Positions 27,420 through 38,104 of a stretch of DNA of 64,000 nt are shown here, in pieces. The notes beneath the pieces are model-generated. The model ran no database searches and had not been told where the DNA came from. It worked only from the letters and a program-made list of their open reading frames with translations. The DNA is from Streptomyces xanthophaeus (GTDB taxonomy: Bacteria > Actinomycetota > Actinomycetes > Streptomycetales > Streptomycetaceae), in the NCBI RefSeq assembly GCF_030440515.1, contig NZ_CP076543.1, forward strand, positions 4,871,501-4,935,500. Direction: 5' to 3'. The position numbers were made by a program, and so were the translations under genes. Position 1 is the stretch's first letter. The number at the start of each line of letters is the position of its first letter.

Positions 27420-27773
27420 GGGTGTCCCCTGGGGGGTGAGAGAAGTCGGCGGGCTCCCGGGTCATGAACCCTACGGACCCGTAACCTACGGCATCGTAAG
27501 TATGGCAAAGCCGGGTACGCAGGCAAGAGGGGAAGCGCCGGGAGGAGGAGCGCGCGCGAGGTGTTCACGCGCCGCCTGATGAGACGTTTGTCCAGGCACA
27601 CGCGTCCGACACCTATCCTGGATCCCGTCGGACAGCGCGGTCCGCACGGGCAGCCCGAGCTGCGCATCAGGAGCGGAGATCCCGCCCCCGGACGGAGTCC
27701 TGGGAAGGCATCGCCGCACGCCGCCGGGAGCCCACCGCCCAGTAGCGCTCGAACACTGCAAGGAGCCGCACCT
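27420..27773. other. 354-bp divergent control region between desaturase and ppc
   Basis: No gene is visible. It holds the TetR-type tandem operator (27470-27500), a TACGAT -10 candidate for the desaturase inside it, and a TATCCT -10 candidate for ppc at 27614-27619. The leader before ppc would be about 150 nt. Confidence 0.5.
27470..27500. promoter_or_regulatory. Tandem 16-bp dyad operator upstream of the desaturase-tetR operon
   Basis: CCTACGGACCCGTAAC (27470-27485) is followed directly by CCTACGGCATCGTAAG (27485-27500), sharing one base. Each has the CCTACG-n4-CGTAAS dyad form typical of TetR sites. The second covers a TACGAT -10 hexamer reading towards the desaturase. Confidence 0.65.
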
Positions 27774-30536
<2,763 letters not shown>

Positions 30537-30568
30537 ACACCCACGGGGCCCCGGACGCCCCTGGACAT

Positions 30569-30606
30569 GAGGAAGCCCCCGCACCAGCCGGTGCGGGGGC
30601 TTCCTC
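30569..30606. terminator. Bidirectional terminator between ppc and pth
   Basis: GAGGAAGCCCCCGCACC (30569-30585) pairs with GGTGCGGGGGCTTCCTC (30590-30606) around AGCC, 17 perfect base pairs, just after the ppc stop and next to the pth stop on the other strand. Confidence 0.8.
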
Positions 30607-30613
30607 GTGTCCG

Positions 30614-31204
30614 TCAGGAGTTGTACGCCGACTGGGCGCGCTCCAGGCCCTCCTGGATCAGGCATTCCACGGAGTCGGCGGCACGGTCCACGAACCAGTC
30701 CAGCTCCTTGCGCTCCGTGGAGGAGAAGTCCTTCAGCACGAAGTCCGCGACCTGCATCCGGCCCGGCGGCCGCCCGATGCCGCACCGCACCCGGTGGTAG
30801 TCCGGGCCCATGGACTTGGTCATCGACTTCAGCCCGTTGTGCCCGTTGTCCCCGCCGCCCAGCTTCAGGCGCAGCGTCGGGTAGTCGATGTCCAGCTCGT
30901 CGTGGACCGCGACGATCCGCTCCAGCGGCACCTTGTAGAAGTCGCGCAGCGCCGTCACCGGGCCGCCGGACAGGTTCATGTACGTCATCGGCTTGGCCAG
31001 CACCACCCGGCGGTTCGCCGGCCCCGGCGGGCCGATACGGCCCTCGACCACCTGGGCCCGGGCCTTGTGCGCCTTGAACTTCCCGCCGATGCGTTCCGCC
31101 AGCAGATCGGCCACCATGAAGCCGATGTTGTGGCGGTTGCCCGCGTACTCCGGTCCCGGGTTCCCCAGGCCCACGATCAGCCAGGGCGCCGCGTCGTCCG
31201 ACAT
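30614..31204 (-). CDS. pth: Peptidyl-tRNA hydrolase
   Basis: A 196-residue Pth that recycles peptidyl-tRNA released during translation. Active-site residues are recognisable: the asparagine in [10 protein letters not shown], the catalytic histidine in [15 protein letters not shown], the aspartate in VHDELD and [12 protein letters not shown]. The ATG at 31204 has CGAGGAGCTTTTG in front. It lies downstream of rplY on the same strand, separated by a hairpin; the order glmU-prs-rplY-pth is shared with many Gram-positive bacteria. Confidence 0.96.
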   Translation of the reverse strand: MSDDAAPWLIVGLGNPGPEYAGNRHNIGFMVADLLAERIGGKFKAHKARAQVVEGRIGPPGPANRRVVLAKPMTYMNLSGGPVTALRDFYKVPLERIVAVHDELDIDYPTLRLKLGGGDNGHNGLKSMTKSMGPDYHRVRCGIGRPPGRMQVADFVLKDFSSTERKELDWFVDRAADSVECLIQEGLERAQSAYNS

Positions 31205-31233
31205 CAAAAGCTCCTCGGTTCCTCTACGAAGAC

Positions 31234-31270
31234 GACCGCCGTCCCGCTCCAGTGGAGCCGGACGGCGGTC
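31234..31270 (-). terminator. Hairpin in the rplY-pth gap
   Basis: GACCGCCGTCC (31234-31244) pairs with GGACGGCGGTC (31260-31270), and GCTCC/GGAGC extend the stem after a single C:C mismatch. There is no U tract on the minus strand, so it may only reduce read-through into pth. Confidence 0.5.
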
Positions 31271-31302
31271 GGTCAGCAACTGCTGAGGGGGTGGGGCGAG
31301 GC

Positions 31303-31887
31303 TCAGGCCTCGGTGCCCTCGGCGGCCTCGGCGGCCGGCTCCTCGGCCTGCGGGGCCACGACCTGCAGGACGGCGATGTCGCCGTCGACGGCCAGGGTGG
31401 TGCCCTTCGGGAGGACCAGGTCCGAGGCGTGGATGGTGGCGCCGGCCTCGAGGCCCGCGATGGAGACGGTGACCTCGGTCGGGATGTGCGTGGCCTCGGC
31501 CTCGACGGAGATGGTGTTCTGGAGGGTCTCCAGCATGTTGCCGCCGGCGGCCAGCTCGCCCTCGGTGACGATCGCGACGTCGACGGTGACCTTCTCGCCC
31601 TTCTTGACGATCAGGAAGTCGACGTGGGAGATCGAGCGCTTCAGCGGGTGCTTCTGCACGGCCTTCGGGATGACCAGCTCGGTGCCGGCGTCGCCGAGGT
31701 CCAGGGAGATCAGGACGTTCGGGGTGCGCAGCGCCAGCTGGAGGGCGTGGGCGTCGACGTTGACGTGCTTCGGGTCGGTGCCGTGACCGTAGATGACGGC
31801 GGGGGTCAGGGCGTCGCGACGGGCCTGACGGGCGGAGCCCTTGCCGAAGGTGTCACGGATCTTGGCGGAAAGCTTGACCTCGGACAT
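31303..31887 (-). CDS. rplY: Large ribosomal subunit protein bL25, CTC form
   Basis: A 194-residue two-domain L25: the 5S-rRNA-binding N-terminal domain (about 1-95) plus the TL5/CTC C-terminal domain, ending in an acidic Ala/Glu tail ([10 protein letters not shown]). In Bacillus, ctc is a general-stress gene; whether this copy is stress-controlled is not visible. The ATG at 31887 follows GAGGAG with 5-nt spacing, better than the GTG at 31893. It follows prs on the same strand with a structured gap. Confidence 0.94.
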   Translation of the reverse strand: MSEVKLSAKIRDTFGKGSARQARRDALTPAVIYGHGTDPKHVNVDAHALQLALRTPNVLISLDLGDAGTELVIPKAVQKHPLKRSISHVDFLIVKKGEKVTVDVAIVTEGELAAGGNMLETLQNTISVEAEATHIPTEVTVSIAGLEAGATIHASDLVLPKGTTLAVDGDIAVLQVVAPQAEEPAAEAAEGTEA

Positions 31888-31973
31888 GCTCACTCCTCGT
31901 GGGGTGACGGAAATGGACGGAAGTCACCCGGCCGAAACGGCCTGCTACGAAGAGCGCGTCGATAACGGAGCAT

Positions 31974-32045
31974 CCGTACCGGAAACAGGTACGGCCTCCC
32001 TCGCCGAGCAACTCATGGAGTGTACCCGGCAGGGGAGGCCGTACC
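31974..32045 (-). promoter_or_regulatory. Structured prs-rplY intergenic RNA with alternative hairpins
   Basis: GGTACGGCCTCCC (31988-32000) can pair with GGGAGGCCGTACC (32033-32045) over a long loop. Part of the same strand, GGTACGG (31988-31994), can instead pair with CCGTACC (31974-31980) around a 7-nt loop. The two pairings exclude each other. It may be a terminator with an alternative form, or simply two nested terminators. Confidence 0.4.
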
Positions 32046-32079
32046 AAAAGGATCTACCGCGGGGCGGTCACCGCTGCGG

Positions 32080-33057
32080 TTACTGCTGCTCCTCGAAGAG
32101 GCTGGTGACCGAACCGTCCTCGAAGACCTCGCGCACGGCGCGCGCGATCATCGGGGCGATCGACAGCACCGTGATCTTGTCGAGCTCCAGGTCCGACGGG
32201 TCGGGCAGGGTGTTCGTGAACACGAACTCGCTGACCTTGGAGTTCTTCAGGCGGTCGGCCGCCGGGCCCGACAGGATGCCGTGCGTGGCCGTCACGATGA
32301 CGTCCTCCGCGCCGTGCGCGAACAGCGCGTCGGCCGCGGCGCAGATGGTGCCACCGGTGTCGATCATGTCGTCGACCAGGACGCAGACGCGGCCCTTGAC
32401 CTCACCGACGACCTCGTGGACGGTCACCTGGTTGGCGACGTCCTTGTCGCGGCGCTTGTGCACGATCGCCAGCGGCGCGTCCAGACGGTCGCACCAGCGG
32501 TCGGCCACGCGCACACGGCCGGCGTCCGGGGACACGATCGTGAGCTTCGTACGGTCCACCTTGGCGCCGACGTAGTCCGCGAGGACGTTCAGGGCCGAAA
32601 GGTGGTCCACCGGGCCGTCGAAGAAGCCCTGGATCTGGTCCGTGTGCAGGTCGACCGTGAGGATGCGGTCCGCACCCGCGGTCTTCAGCAGGTCGGCGAC
32701 CAGGCGGGCCGAGATCGGCTCGCGGCCCTTGTGCTTCTTGTCCTGGCGGGCGTACCCGTAGGACGGGACGATCACGGTGATGGAGCGTGCCGACGCGCGC
32801 TTCAGCGCGTCGATCATGATCAGCTGCTCCATGATCCACTTGTTGATCGGAGCCGTGTGGCTCTGGATCAGGAAGCAGTCCGCGCCGCGAGCCGACTCCT
32901 GGAAGCGGACGTAGATCTCGCCGTTCGCGAAGTCGAAAGCCTTGGTCGGCACGAGGGCGACGCCCAGCTGGTGCGCAACCTCCTCGGCCAGCTCGGGGTG
33001 GGCGCGGCCGGAGAAGAGCATCAGCTTCTTCTCGCCGGTCGTCTTGATCCCGGTCAC
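32080..33057 (-). CDS. prs: Ribose-phosphate pyrophosphokinase
   Basis: A 325-residue PRPP synthetase using ribose-5-phosphate and ATP to supply nucleotide, His and Trp synthesis. Visible hallmarks: FANGEIYVRFQESARGAD, YARQDKKHKGREPISARL (ATP-binding loop), VDLHTDQIQGFF, and the PRPP-binding loop VLVDDMIDTGGT. GTG start at 33057 with GAGGAGA upstream. It lies between glmU and rplY on the minus strand, the conserved glmU-prs-ctc order. Confidence 0.96.
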   Translation of the reverse strand: MTGIKTTGEKKLMLFSGRAHPELAEEVAHQLGVALVPTKAFDFANGEIYVRFQESARGADCFLIQSHTAPINKWIMEQLIMIDALKRASARSITVIVPSYGYARQDKKHKGREPISARLVADLLKTAGADRILTVDLHTDQIQGFFDGPVDHLSALNVLADYVGAKVDRTKLTIVSPDAGRVRVADRWCDRLDAPLAIVHKRRDKDVANQVTVHEVVGEVKGRVCVLVDDMIDTGGTICAAADALFAHGAEDVIVTATHGILSGPAADRLKNSKVSEFVFTNTLPDPSDLELDKITVLSIAPMIARAVREVFEDGSVTSLFEEQQ

Positions 33058-33190
33058 AGCACAGTCTCCTCAGACGTGTTGAAGCTGCTCGCCCCCATGT
33101 GCGTCCGTCCCGCACACGGTGAGCCAGCCGAATTGCGTGCACCTATCACGGTACGCCGTCGCGGGCGTACCTGTTTCCGGTCAGTTCACC

Positions 33191-34636
33191 TCAGGGGCGC
33201 TCGGCGTCCTCCGGGGCCGCCGACTGTGCTGCCGCGGCAGCCGCACTGCCCGGACGCTTGCGGGCCACCCAGCCCTCGATATTCCGCTGCTGGCCACGGG
33301 CCACGGCCAGGGCGCCGGGCGGCACGTCCTTGGTGATCACGGAGCCGGCGGCCGTGTAGGCGCCGTCCCCGATGGTGACGGGAGCCACAAACATGTTGTC
33401 CGAACCCGTCTTGCAGTGTGAGCCGACGGTGGTGTGGTGCTTGTGCTCACCGTCGTAGTTCACGAAGACGCTCGCGGCGCCGATGTTGGTGTACTCGCCG
33501 ATCGTCGCGTCGCCCACGTACGACAGGTGGGGGACCTTGGTGCCCTCGCCGATCGTCGCGTTCTTCATCTCGACGTACGTGCCGGCCTTGGCCTTGGCGC
33601 CGAGGTTCGTGCCGGGGCGCAGGTACGCGAAGGGACCCACGCTCGCCTGCGGGCCCACGACCGCGCTCTCGGCGACCGTGTTGTCCACCCGGGCGCCCGC
33701 GCCCACGTGCGTGTCCTTGAGCCGGGTGTTGGGGCCGACCTCGGCACCCTCGGCGATGTGCGTGGTGCCCAGCAGCTGGGTGCCGGGGTGCACGATCGCG
33801 TCCTGCCCGAAGGTGACCGTCACGTCGATGAAGGTGCCGGCCGGGTCGACGACCGTGACGCCCGCGAGCATGGCCTGCTCCAGCAGGCGCGCGTTCAGCA
33901 GCGCGCGGGCCTCGGCGAGCTGGACGCGGTTGTTGATCCCGAGGATCTGGCGGTGGTCGCTGCCGACGGCCGCGCCGACGCGGTGCCCGGCCTCGCGCAG
34001 GATGCCGAGGACGTCGGTGAGGTACTCCTCGCCCTGGCTGTTGTCGGTACGGACCTTGCCGAGGGCGTCGGCGAGCAGGGCGCCGTCGAAGGCGAAGACG
34101 CCCGAGTTGATCTCACGGATCGCGCGCTGGGCGTCGGAGGCGTCCTTGTGTTCGACGATGGCCGTCACGGCGCCGCCGGCGTCGCGGACGATGCGTCCGT
34201 AGCCGGTGGCGTCCGGGATCTCGGCGGTCAGCACGGTGACGGCGTTGCCGTCCTCCTCGTGCGTCCGCGCGAGCCCGGCCAGGGTCTCCCCGGTCAGCAG
34301 CGGGGTGTCGCCGCAGACGACGATCACGGTGCCGGTGATGCCGCCGCCGAGCTCTTCGAGGGCCATGCGGACGGCGTGCCCGGTGCCGTTCTGCTCGTAC
34401 TGGACGGCGGTGCGGACATCGGCGTCGATGCCGGCCAGGTGCGCGGTGACCTGCTCCCGGGCGTGCCCGACGACCACGACGAGGTGCTCGGGGTCCAGTT
34501 CACGGGAGGCGGCGACGACGTGACCGACGAGCGAGCGCCCGCAGATCTCGTGGAGAACCTTGGGAGTCGCCGACTTCATGCGGGTGCCTTCACCCGCTGC
34601 GAGTACGACGACGGCTGCCGGGCGGTTGGCGCTCAC
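33191..34636 (-). CDS. glmU: Bifunctional UDP-GlcNAc pyrophosphorylase / GlcN-1-P acetyltransferase
   Basis: A 481-residue enzyme making UDP-N-acetylglucosamine for peptidoglycan. The N-terminal uridylyltransferase has VVLAAGEGTRMKSATPKVLHE, and the C-terminal left-handed beta-helix acetyltransferase shows hexapeptide repeats and YVEMKNATIGEGTKVPHLSYVGD. It ends in a disordered Ala/Pro-rich tail. GTG start at 34636 with GAAGGGCATCCCC upstream. tRNA-Gln lies just upstream on the same strand. Confidence 0.96.
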   Translation of the reverse strand: MSANRPAAVVVLAAGEGTRMKSATPKVLHEICGRSLVGHVVAASRELDPEHLVVVVGHAREQVTAHLAGIDADVRTAVQYEQNGTGHAVRMALEELGGGITGTVIVVCGDTPLLTGETLAGLARTHEEDGNAVTVLTAEIPDATGYGRIVRDAGGAVTAIVEHKDASDAQRAIREINSGVFAFDGALLADALGKVRTDNSQGEEYLTDVLGILREAGHRVGAAVGSDHRQILGINNRVQLAEARALLNARLLEQAMLAGVTVVDPAGTFIDVTVTFGQDAIVHPGTQLLGTTHIAEGAEVGPNTRLKDTHVGAGARVDNTVAESAVVGPQASVGPFAYLRPGTNLGAKAKAGTYVEMKNATIGEGTKVPHLSYVGDATIGEYTNIGAASVFVNYDGEHKHHTTVGSHCKTGSDNMFVAPVTIGDGAYTAAGSVITKDVPPGALAVARGQQRNIEGWVARKRPGSAAAAAAQSAAPEDAERP

Positions 34637-34745
34637 GGGGATGCCCTTCGGCTTCGGGGGTGGACCCGTGAAGGATACCGGGGTGCCGGTGCCCCCGAAC
34701 GAACGCGGGTCCCGACCGTGAAGGTCCGGACCCGGAATCGAGCAG

Positions 34746-34817
34746 CTCCCCCGCCAGGACTCGAACCCGGACATAAGGCACCAAAAGCCTCAGTGCTGCC
34801 AATTACACCACAGGGGA
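34746..34817 (-). tRNA. tRNA-Gln (anticodon UUG)
   Basis: The 72-nt minus-strand sequence folds as a cloverleaf. The acceptor stem TCCCCTG/CGGGGGA pairs fully with one G:T. The anticodon stem AGGC/GCCT carries loop TTTTGGT, giving UUG. The T-arm has GGTTCGAGTCC. G73 is the discriminator and CCA is not encoded. It lies upstream of glmU on the same strand. Confidence 0.95.
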
Positions 34818-34964
34818 TAGTGAATGTGGCCTAATCGGACATTTCGGCGTACCGATCAAGCTGGCCGTCCCTACTATGCCGTACCACCTGCCCTCACCGC
34901 GACGGTACCCGTCCCCGCCTTTTCGGTGGCGGGTATTTCCCCGGGGCGCCACGAAGCCCGCCCG

Positions 34965-34970
34965 TACGCT
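34965..34970 (+). promoter_or_regulatory. Putative -10 element (TACGCT) for leaderless sensor-kinase mRNA
   Basis: TACGCT ends 7 nt before the ATG at 34978, and no ribosome binding site lies between. This decides the kinase start against the longer open frame. Confidence 0.5.
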
Positions 34971-34977
34971 GGACGGC

Positions 34978-36270
34978 ATGACCAAAACGGGGGAAGTCGA
35001 AGGCCGGGCCGGCCCGCCTTTGTGGTGGGTGCGGCGGCGGGACGCCGTGGGGGACGTGGTGCTCGGCGGGGTGTCCGCCCTGGAGTGCGCGTGGGAGGGC
35101 GTGCCCTTCGCCGCCGAGGCGGGGCTGCCGACGGCGGTCGGCGTGCTGTTCGGGTTCGTGGTGGGGGCCACGCTCGTGCTGCGGCGGCGGTGGCCGATCG
35201 CCGTGGTGCTCGTCGGGATCGCCGTGTCCCCGGCCGCGATGGGATTCCTGCTCGCGGTGGTCGGGATGTACACGCTGGCCTCCTCCGAGGTGCCCCGGCG
35301 GATCACGGCCACTCTGGCATCGATGTCACTGGCCGCCACCTTCGTCGTGATGTACCTGCGCACCCGCGGGGACGTCGAGGCCGACACGACGCTCGTGGTC
35401 GTGCTGTCCGGGTTCGTCGCGGTGGCGCTGACCGTGCCGCCGGTGCTGTTCGGGCTCTACATCGGGGCCCGGCGGCGGCTGATGGAGAGCCTGCAGGAGC
35501 GGGCGGACTCGCTGGAGCGGGAGCTGTCGCTGCTGGCGGACCGGGCGGAGGAGCGCGCCGAGTGGGCCCGTACGGAGGAGCGCACCCGGATCGCGCGGGA
35601 GATGCACGACGTGGTGGCCCACCGGGTGTCGCTGATGGTGGTGCACGCGGCCGCGCTGGAGGCGGTGGCGGTCAAGGACCCGGCGCGGGCGGCGAAGAAC
35701 GCGGCGCTGGTGGGGGACATGGGGCGGCAGGCGCTGACGGAGCTGCGCGAGATGCTCGGCGTGCTCCGGGCGCCGCCCAAGCCGGCCCCGGCCCCGGCCC
35801 CGGCTCCGGTGCAGGCCGTGCCCGCGGTGCCCGCCGTCGCGTTCGCCGGCGGCACGGAGGACGGGCCCTCGCTCGGTGAGCTGGAGGCACTGGTCGGGCA
35901 GTCGCGGGCGGCGGGGATGGCCGTGGAGATGCTGGTGCACGGCGAGTGGGCGGCGTACGCGGCGGAGGTCGAGCAGACGGCGTTCCGCGTGGTGCAGGAG
36001 GCGCTCACCAACTGCCACAAGCACGCTCCGGGCGCGCGGGTCGTGGTGCGGCTCGCGCACCGGGCGGGGGAGGTGGCCATGCAGGTGGAGAACGGCCCCT
36101 GCGACGGTCAGGCCCCCGAGCCGGGCCTGCCCAGCGGGGGGAACGGGCTGGTCGGGATGCGGGAGCGCGTCCTGGGCCTGGGCGGGGTGTTCGTGTCGGG
36201 CCCGACGGACGCGGGCGGCTTCCGCGTCTCGGCGGTCCTCCCGACCGCCATTCCGCTCCCGCGGGGGTGA
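34978..36270 (+). CDS. NarL-system type sensor histidine kinase (orphan)
   Basis: A 430-residue membrane kinase. Five to six hydrophobic segments (about 20-165) are followed by a coiled-coil linker and a HisKA_3 dimerisation domain with the phospho-acceptor histidine in RIAREMHDVVAHRVSLMVVH. A Pro/Ala-rich linker (KPAPAPAPAPVQAVPAVPAV) leads to the HATPase_c domain with N-box EALTNCHKHAPGA and G-box NGLVGMRERV. Kinases of this kind normally sit beside a LuxR-type response regulator, but none is adjacent here. The nearest are at 20795 and 23050. The sensed signal is unknown. Confidence 0.9.
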   Translation: MTKTGEVEGRAGPPLWWVRRRDAVGDVVLGGVSALECAWEGVPFAAEAGLPTAVGVLFGFVVGATLVLRRRWPIAVVLVGIAVSPAAMGFLLAVVGMYTLASSEVPRRITATLASMSLAATFVVMYLRTRGDVEADTTLVVVLSGFVAVALTVPPVLFGLYIGARRRLMESLQERADSLERELSLLADRAEERAEWARTEERTRIAREMHDVVAHRVSLMVVHAAALEAVAVKDPARAAKNAALVGDMGRQALTELREMLGVLRAPPKPAPAPAPAPVQAVPAVPAVAFAGGTEDGPSLGELEALVGQSRAAGMAVEMLVHGEWAAYAAEVEQTAFRVVQEALTNCHKHAPGARVVVRLAHRAGEVAMQVENGPCDGQAPEPGLPSGGNGLVGMRERVLGLGGVFVSGPTDAGGFRVSAVLPTAIPLPRG

Positions 36271-36448
36271 CGGTGACAGCCGGGGGCACCCCGGACCCGC
36301 CGGTCCGCTCCCGCGGGGGAAGCAGTCCGGGTGCCCCCGGGACCCCTCCGGGCCCACCGCCGAGCCGGTCCCGCCGGGCGGGTCCCGGCCGGTCCGCACC
36401 GGCCTGCGGGCCGGGGTCCGGGTGCGGTGCGGGTCGGTGCGCGGGGCC

Positions 36449-36539
36449 GGGGAGGGGTGTCTCCTCGGCTCGGCGCGTGCGGGCGTGTCTCGGTTGTTCT
36501 CGGTGGTTGCGCGCTCGTCCTGCGGGGACACCCCTCCCC
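36449..36539 (+). repeat. MITE-like element, copy A, with 13-bp terminal inverted repeats
   Basis: It begins GGGGAGGGGTGTC and ends GACACCCCTCCCC, perfect 13-bp inverted termini. The interior is similar to the reverse complement of copy B at 36611-36689, most strongly near both ends (TCTCCTCGGCTCG and GCGCTCGTCCTGCGGGGACAC). It has no coding capacity. Confidence 0.65.
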
Positions 36540-36610
36540 GTCCCCGCTCCCCACGCGTCGGGCCGGCTTCGGGGCACTGACGGAGCCTCGCCGTGGGGTG
36601 GGGACACGGC

Positions 36611-36689
36611 GGAGTGTCCCCGCAGGACGAGCGCGCACCACCGGGTACCGCCGCGACATGCCGCACCGCGCGAGCCGAGGAGACACTCC
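36611..36689 (-). repeat. MITE-like element, copy B, inverted relative to copy A
   Basis: Bounded by GGAGTGTC and GACACTCC. Read on the minus strand it follows copy A: GTGTCTCCTCGGCTCG, a variable middle, then GCGCGCTCGTCCTGCGGGGAC. Together the two copies form a long imperfect cruciform. Confidence 0.65.
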
Positions 36690-36713
36690 GGCGGGGCACC
36701 GCCCCACACCACC

Positions 36714-36759
36714 CAGCCCCGCCGGCGATTGAGGCGCGGGGTCCGGGGCAGAGCCCCGG
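36714..36759 (+). repeat. Half copy of the Streptomyces intergenic palindrome
   Basis: Only a few bases differ from 12060-12105, the right arm of the palindrome after ispE. Here the left arm is missing. A small stem CCGGGGC/GCCCCGG (36743-36759) remains. Confidence 0.65.
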
Positions 36760-36777
36760 CACCACCGACCCGCCGAG

Positions 36778-37284
36778 CTACGTGGTCAGGCGGGTCGGCT
36801 GGAGGCCCGTCAGGAGGAGGGTGAGGGCCTCGTCGACGTTGGAGCCGAGGTACCAGTCGCCGGTGTGGTCGATGCCGTAGACGCGGCCCTCGCGATCCAG
36901 CGCGAGGTGGGAGGCACCGTCGGCCTCGACGCCCAGCGGGCAGAGCTGGGTGGAGAGGGCCCGGCCGAGGTCGGCGAAGGTGCGCGCGAGGTGGAGTCCG
37001 GTGAGCGGGTCGATCCGGACGGGCGTCGGGGCGATCTGGCGGCCGGGGCCCTGCCCGGCGACCGTCAGACCGCCGAACTCGGCCCAGGCCTCGACGGCGG
37101 CGGGGAAGACGGTGTGCCGGTGTCCGGCGGGCGTGGTGTGGTCACGCAGGGCGTCGGCCCAGTACTCGGCCTGCTTGATGTCCCACCGGCCCGGCTCCCA
37201 GCCGGCGGTGCGCAGGGCGGAGTCCACGGCGACCGGGAACCGGGTGGCCGAGGAGCGGTCGTAGGAGGCGGAGGCGCTGGTCAT
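36778..37284 (-). CDS. SUKH-3 domain (putative immunity-type) protein
   Basis: This 168-residue protein fits the SUKH-3 family: SALRTAGWEPGRWD near the N-terminus, AAVEAWAEFGGLTV in the centre, and LCPLGVEADGASHLALDREGRVYGIDHTGDWYLGSNVDEALTLLLTG at the C-terminus. SUKH domains are common immunity proteins against polymorphic toxins and bind nucleases or deaminases. No signal peptide is present. It begins 2 bp after the stop of the YwqJ-like deaminase gene, so the two form an operon in which it may neutralise or partner the deaminase. Confidence 0.8.
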   Translation of the reverse strand: MTSASASYDRSSATRFPVAVDSALRTAGWEPGRWDIKQAEYWADALRDHTTPAGHRHTVFPAAVEAWAEFGGLTVAGQGPGRQIAPTPVRIDPLTGLHLARTFADLGRALSTQLCPLGVEADGASHLALDREGRVYGIDHTGDWYLGSNVDEALTLLLTGLQPTRLTT

Positions 37285-37286
37285 GG

Positions 37287-37874
37287 CTACTCGGATGGGG
37301 TGAGGTCGACGGAGCGTACGCCGAAGTGGGCGAGGAGTGCTTCGCAGGAGCGGCAGGGGGCTGCGTAGCTGCCGTGGAGGGGGTCGCCGTCCTCGCGGAT
37401 GCGCCGGGCGGTGATCTTCGCGTGTTTGAGGGACCGGCGGGCTTCGGTCGGGGAGAGGGGTTTGCGGGAGGCGCGCCGGGAGCGGGCGCCCTCGACGGCG
37501 GTGAGGTGGCGGGAGAGCAGGATCGCCTCGGGGCACCGGCCGGTGAACCGTTCGCGCTGGCCGCTGGTGAGGGTGTCGAGGAAGTCCTGGACGAGCGGGT
37601 GGAGCACGGGCGGCTGATCGGCCTTGCCGGCGGTGCCGGTGAGGGTTTCGCCTCGTACGGAGAGTGCGGCGGCGACGGTGGGGAGGATGCCGTCCCGGCG
37701 GAAGCGCAGGACGGGCACGGCCGGGCGGCCGTCGGTGCTGCTCCAGCGCAGGCGGGGGTCGCCGACGGGGCCGGCGGCTTCTCCGGCCGGTCCTGCGGAG
37801 CCGGGCACACCCGGTGCGCCCGGTGCGTTCGGCGCGGTGTCGCCGGATTCTGTACGTGTTGCCGTGTGGTGCAT
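37287..37874 (-). CDS. YwqJ-like deaminase-fold protein
   Basis: A 195-residue protein with a Pro/Gly/Ala-rich first ~40 residues and a C-terminal deaminase fold. The zinc/catalytic set of the YwqJ-type family is visible: C114-P-E116 in TGRCPEAILL and P173-C-R-S-C177 in HGSYAAPCRSCEALLAHFG. Such domains occur as toxin tips in Bacillus and actinobacterial polymorphic toxins and are thought to deaminate nucleic-acid bases. Here it is a free intracellular protein with no export domain, directly followed by a SUKH-3 gene. The ATG at 37874 is chosen because it leaves the whole domain intact; the ribosome site is weak. Confidence 0.78.
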   Translation of the reverse strand: MHHTATRTESGDTAPNAPGAPGVPGSAGPAGEAAGPVGDPRLRWSSTDGRPAVPVLRFRRDGILPTVAAALSVRGETLTGTAGKADQPPVLHPLVQDFLDTLTSGQRERFTGRCPEAILLSRHLTAVEGARSRRASRKPLSPTEARRSLKHAKITARRIREDGDPLHGSYAAPCRSCEALLAHFGVRSVDLTPSE

Positions 37875-38061
37875 GGTCGCGCTTTCCCTCCCGTGGCGGC
37901 GGTGGTGACCGCTGTCGCGCACGCCCCCGTGCCGCGGGGACAGCCTGTCAAACGTCACCTGTCATGCGGAAGCTGGGTCGAATATTCGTATCAATTCGGA
38001 TGTTCCTGGCCCTCGGGCGGGTGCGCCGGTCGGGTGCGGGTAAGGCTCTTGCCCCAGCGCA

Positions 38062-38067
38062 TAGGCT
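38062..38067 (+). promoter_or_regulatory. Putative -10 (TAGGCT) for the WHH-SUKH gene
   Basis: TAGGCT lies 37 bp before the ATG at 38105, which has GCAGGGGGC as ribosome site. The 230-bp divergent gap also holds a perfect AT-rich palindrome, CGAATATTCG (37979-37988), unusual in this GC context and a possible operator. Confidence 0.35.
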
Positions 38068-38104
38068 GTGGTGAACCAGCCAGATCCAGCAGGGGGCTAC
38101 CGCC

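Larger units (their letters stand above)
36271..36777. other. 507-bp gene-free, repeat-rich interval
   Basis: The interval between the kinase and the SUKH-3 gene contains no plausible coding region. It holds several GC-rich hairpins, two inverted copies of an ~80-bp element (36449-36539 and 36611-36689), and a half copy of the palindrome found at 12011-12103. Confidence 0.7.
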
